NCBI GenBank assembly: GCA_937927195.1
Contig: CALBCY010000206.1
Location: 1 to 33,176 of the forward strand
Direction of reading: 5' to 3'
Length of the DNA stretch: 33,176 nucleotides
From: an uncultured Chitinophagales bacterium
Lineage (GTDB): Bacteria > Bacteroidota > Bacteroidia > Chitinophagales > UBA2359
Positions within the stretch are counted from its first letter, which is position 1, and every line of letters begins with the position of its first letter. Shown here piece by piece: positions 31,547-33,176 of the stretch. A model generated the notes under the pieces. That model saw nothing but the letters and a program-made list of their open reading frames with translations, searched no databases and was not told where the DNA came from. The position numbers and the translations under genes are program-made.

Positions 31547-32792
31547 TTTTGATTAATTCCTTGACCAATGCAGGGCCTCTGTGTCCCCAGATTGGATGAG
31601 GAATTTTCATCCTATCCAAAGCAATCTGATTGGCAATTTTTTGAGGAGAACAGTTTTGTTCAACAGACTTTTTAATCAAATCGGTAGAATCGCTGTAAAC
31701 CAATTCAACTTCTTTTTCAATGTCAGCTTTAACATAACCATATTGTTCATTCGCACAATTGATGATGCCCAATCGATTGATGAAAAAATCTGGCAAATAC
31801 AAAATGCCTTTTTCGTGCAATTGCAAGCTGTGTTCAACGGAATCTTTCAATTGGTTATTGGCACCACCGGCAATGATGTCAACTTTAAGCAAAGGAATGG
31901 TTTCATCGTTCAGAATTGCGCCAATGGCATTGGGAGAAAAAATATCTGCCTCAGATTCATAAAATTTCATTTCATCCTCAATGATTTCAGCCTGATTAGC
32001 ATTGAACTTGTTTTTTATTTTTTCTTTGCTTGTGGAATTTGTTTCAAAGACTAAAACTTTTGCGCCTGATTCAATCAACAATTCCATTACATGGTATCCA
32101 ACATTTCCAGCTCCTTGTAACAAAACTATTTTACCTTTTAGAGAGTCAACAAAACCATAATTGTAATCTGCAGCGGCTTTCAAACCATTAAAAACTCCTT
32201 TGGCTGTGAAAATACTTGGATTAGAACTGCCACCGAATTTTTCAGGAATGCAGGTGGTATGTCTTGTTTGACTAAAAATACTGGCCATATCAGCCGGTCG
32301 TGTATTTAGATCCTCTGCAGTAACATAAACACCATTTAGTTTAGACATAAATTGTCCGTAACGCTCATAAATGGCCTTCCTTTCTTCGCTTGTTGCTTTT
32401 TCCGCGTTTTTAAAATAGATGACTCCTTTGCCACCGCCCCACCAAAGTCTAGACACGGCATTTTTGTCGGCCATTCCTTTGGCCAGTCTCAAGCCATCCT
32501 GGAAAAAGGCCGCTGTGGTATCGTATGATTTGAAACGGACACCGCCCGCAGCTTGTCCTCGAACAGTATTGTAAACAAAGGCAGCCAAAAGCGCATCGTG
32601 TTGCTCGTCCAATTCAATAAAGATTCCTTCGTGATTCAGAAAATCTGGCCAAGTTTGAATGCTTTGAGCCAATCCATTAAGTGCAGGGTGTGAAGCAATC
32701 AATTTGTTATCCTGAAGTATAAAATAGGCCTCAGTAATCCCGTGTTGCTTTAAAACAACAATAAATTCTTCAGGATTCGCTTGGGCTGTCAT
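31509..32792 (-). CDS. Glu/Leu/Phe/Val dehydrogenase family protein
   Basis: A 427-residue NAD(P)-dependent oxidative deaminase. The substrate domain (~1-190) has GQAAGGVRFKSYDT, LRLAKGMADKNAV (Lys110) and WWGGGKGVIYF (Lys122), matching the leucine/valine dehydrogenase lysines. TAEDLNT (Asp161) is the catalytic acid region. The Rossmann domain (~195-400) has VLLQGAGNVGYHVM, a GxGxxG nucleotide site. It most resembles leucine/valine dehydrogenases but is longer, so the exact amino acid is unsure. The gene leads a minus-strand unit with rsmI and lnt. An Lrp/AsnC regulator lies upstream on the same strand, a sensible partner for amino-acid catabolism. Confidence 0.9.
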   Translation of the reverse strand: MTAQANPEEFIVVLKQHGITEAYFILQDNKLIASHPALNGLAQSIQTWPDFLNHEGIFIELDEQHDALLAAFVYNTVRGQAAGGVRFKSYDTTAAFFQDGLRLAKGMADKNAVSRLWWGGGKGVIYFKNAEKATSEERKAIYERYGQFMSKLNGVYVTAEDLNTRPADMASIFSQTRHTTCIPEKFGGSSNPSIFTAKGVFNGLKAAADYNYGFVDSLKGKIVLLQGAGNVGYHVMELLIESGAKVLVFETNSTSKEKIKNKFNANQAEIIEDEMKFYESEADIFSPNAIGAILNDETIPLLKVDIIAGGANNQLKDSVEHSLQLHEKGILYLPDFFINRLGIINCANEQYGYVKADIEKEVELVYSDSTDLIKKSVEQNCSPQKIANQIALDRMKIPHPIWGHRGPALVKELIKNGFAQSKKTAIV

Positions 32793-32911
32793 AGGATAAA
32801 TTAATAGGTTTGGGAGCTTGGAAGCACCGTAATGCTGGAATCAATTGGTTCTCTTTTGTCCTCAATTACTGTCGGAAACTTCCCAAACCATTTGATTTCC
32901 AGTATAGAATT

Positions 32912-32919
32912 CAAATTTA
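32912..32919 (-). promoter_or_regulatory. Candidate -7 promoter box for the dehydrogenase
   Basis: On the minus strand this reads TAAATTTG, matching TAnnTTTG, about 120 bases before the dehydrogenase start. No clear -33 box is present. Confidence 0.3.
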
Positions 32920-33019
32920 CGAAGTATTACAGAAATAATTGCGTCATTTGGACTTATTCAATTGCTTCCTTTATAGGAGGCAAAATCAAAAAGCATTTCA
33001 TGTATTACATAACAACAGA

Positions 33020-33176
33020 TCAATCTATTTCCTCGTCTAAGAATTTCAATGGGCGTTCGACGCTTTCTTCTAGTGAAATCAAAGTTTCTGTTCGTTGAAT
33101 GCCATCTATTGCTTGAATCTTATGGGTCAATACTTCGCGCAAATGATTGGTGTCTTTGCAAACAATTTTAGCAAAC
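33020..33176 (-). CDS. Lrp/AsnC family regulator, C-terminal part (runs off the window)
   Basis: The last 51 codons and TGA stop of a gene whose start lies beyond the right edge. The sequence KIVCKDTNHLREVLTHKIQ, AIDGIQRTETLISLEESV and ERPLKFLDEEID fits the AsnC/Lrp ligand-binding (RAM) domain: strand, helix, then the GIxRTET strand. Such regulators bind amino acids and control amino-acid metabolism. It is oriented toward the leucine-dehydrogenase-like gene, 227 bases away. The weak hairpin TTGCCTCC/GGAAGCAA (about 32961-32982 on the minus strand) after the stop might be a terminator. Confidence 0.85.
   Translation of the reverse strand, partial: FAKIVCKDTNHLREVLTHKIQAIDGIQRTETLISLEESVERPLKFLDEEID

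Noticed and set aside
32832..33098. Plus-strand open frame of 88 codons at the right end
   Set aside because: It overlaps the clear Lrp/AsnC C-terminus on the minus strand and has no recognisable protein pattern.

Overview
The window is AT-rich chromosomal DNA from a member of the Bacteroidota, probably a gliding Saprospiria-type or related lineage. Evidence for this is the gliding lipoprotein GldH, a giant secreted protein with a CHU_C/type B type IX secretion C-terminus, signal peptides that end in A|Q or G|Q, TAnnTTTG-like -7 promoter boxes, and a CRTAC-type FG-GAP/VCBS lipoprotein remnant. There are no rRNA or tRNA genes, no CRISPR array and no intact insertion sequence. The taxonomic call is an inference from gene content.

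Layout. 0.2-6.0 kb: one 1.9-kaa PKD/Ig/cadherin-like surface protein with three ~379-residue super-repeats. 6.0-9.5 kb: an accessory block with duplicated intergenic hairpin repeats, an AraC regulator, a tandem NTF2/SnoaL protein, a class I methyltransferase and two decayed small genes. 9.9-13.2 kb: cell-wall genes, a class A penicillin-binding protein (minus) and an NlpC/P60 hydrolase (plus). 13.3-17.5 kb: the most unusual region, eight consecutive minus-strand genes for small, highly charged, repetitive proteins (KG tracts, a (GDS)19 tract, 11-residue hendecad repeats, an E/K/R helix and a thrice-repeated GLFDK motif), with secreted, lipoprotein, membrane and cytosolic members. 17.5-20.1 kb: a serine recombinase with a complex inverted-repeat site at its start, a RelE-type toxin-antitoxin pair and an unknown membrane protein.

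20.2-25.9 kb: a long structured intergenic region, then rseP, a CRTAC/VCBS pseudogene reduced to its two ends, a small membrane-anchored protein, a heavy-metal-associated (HMA) chaperone, a 6-pyruvoyl-tetrahydropterin-synthase-like enzyme and holB. 26.4-29.0 kb: a ricT-gldH-lipoprotein operon. 29.1-33.2 kb: a minus-strand run of lnt, rsmI and a Glu/Leu/Phe/Val dehydrogenase, with the 3' end of an Lrp/AsnC regulator at the right edge.

How the parts fit. Envelope biogenesis dominates: PBP1A, NlpC/P60, RseP, Lnt (which acylates lipoproteins such as GldH and those encoded here) and GldH (gliding machinery linked to type IX secretion, the route expected for the giant protein). The charged-protein cluster looks like a lineage-specific polyampholyte or LEA-like system with members in several compartments. 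It is the best candidate for something undescribed. Many gaps carry short degenerate tandem repeats (periods about 9-14 bp) and strong hairpins, and at least two genes are clearly decayed.
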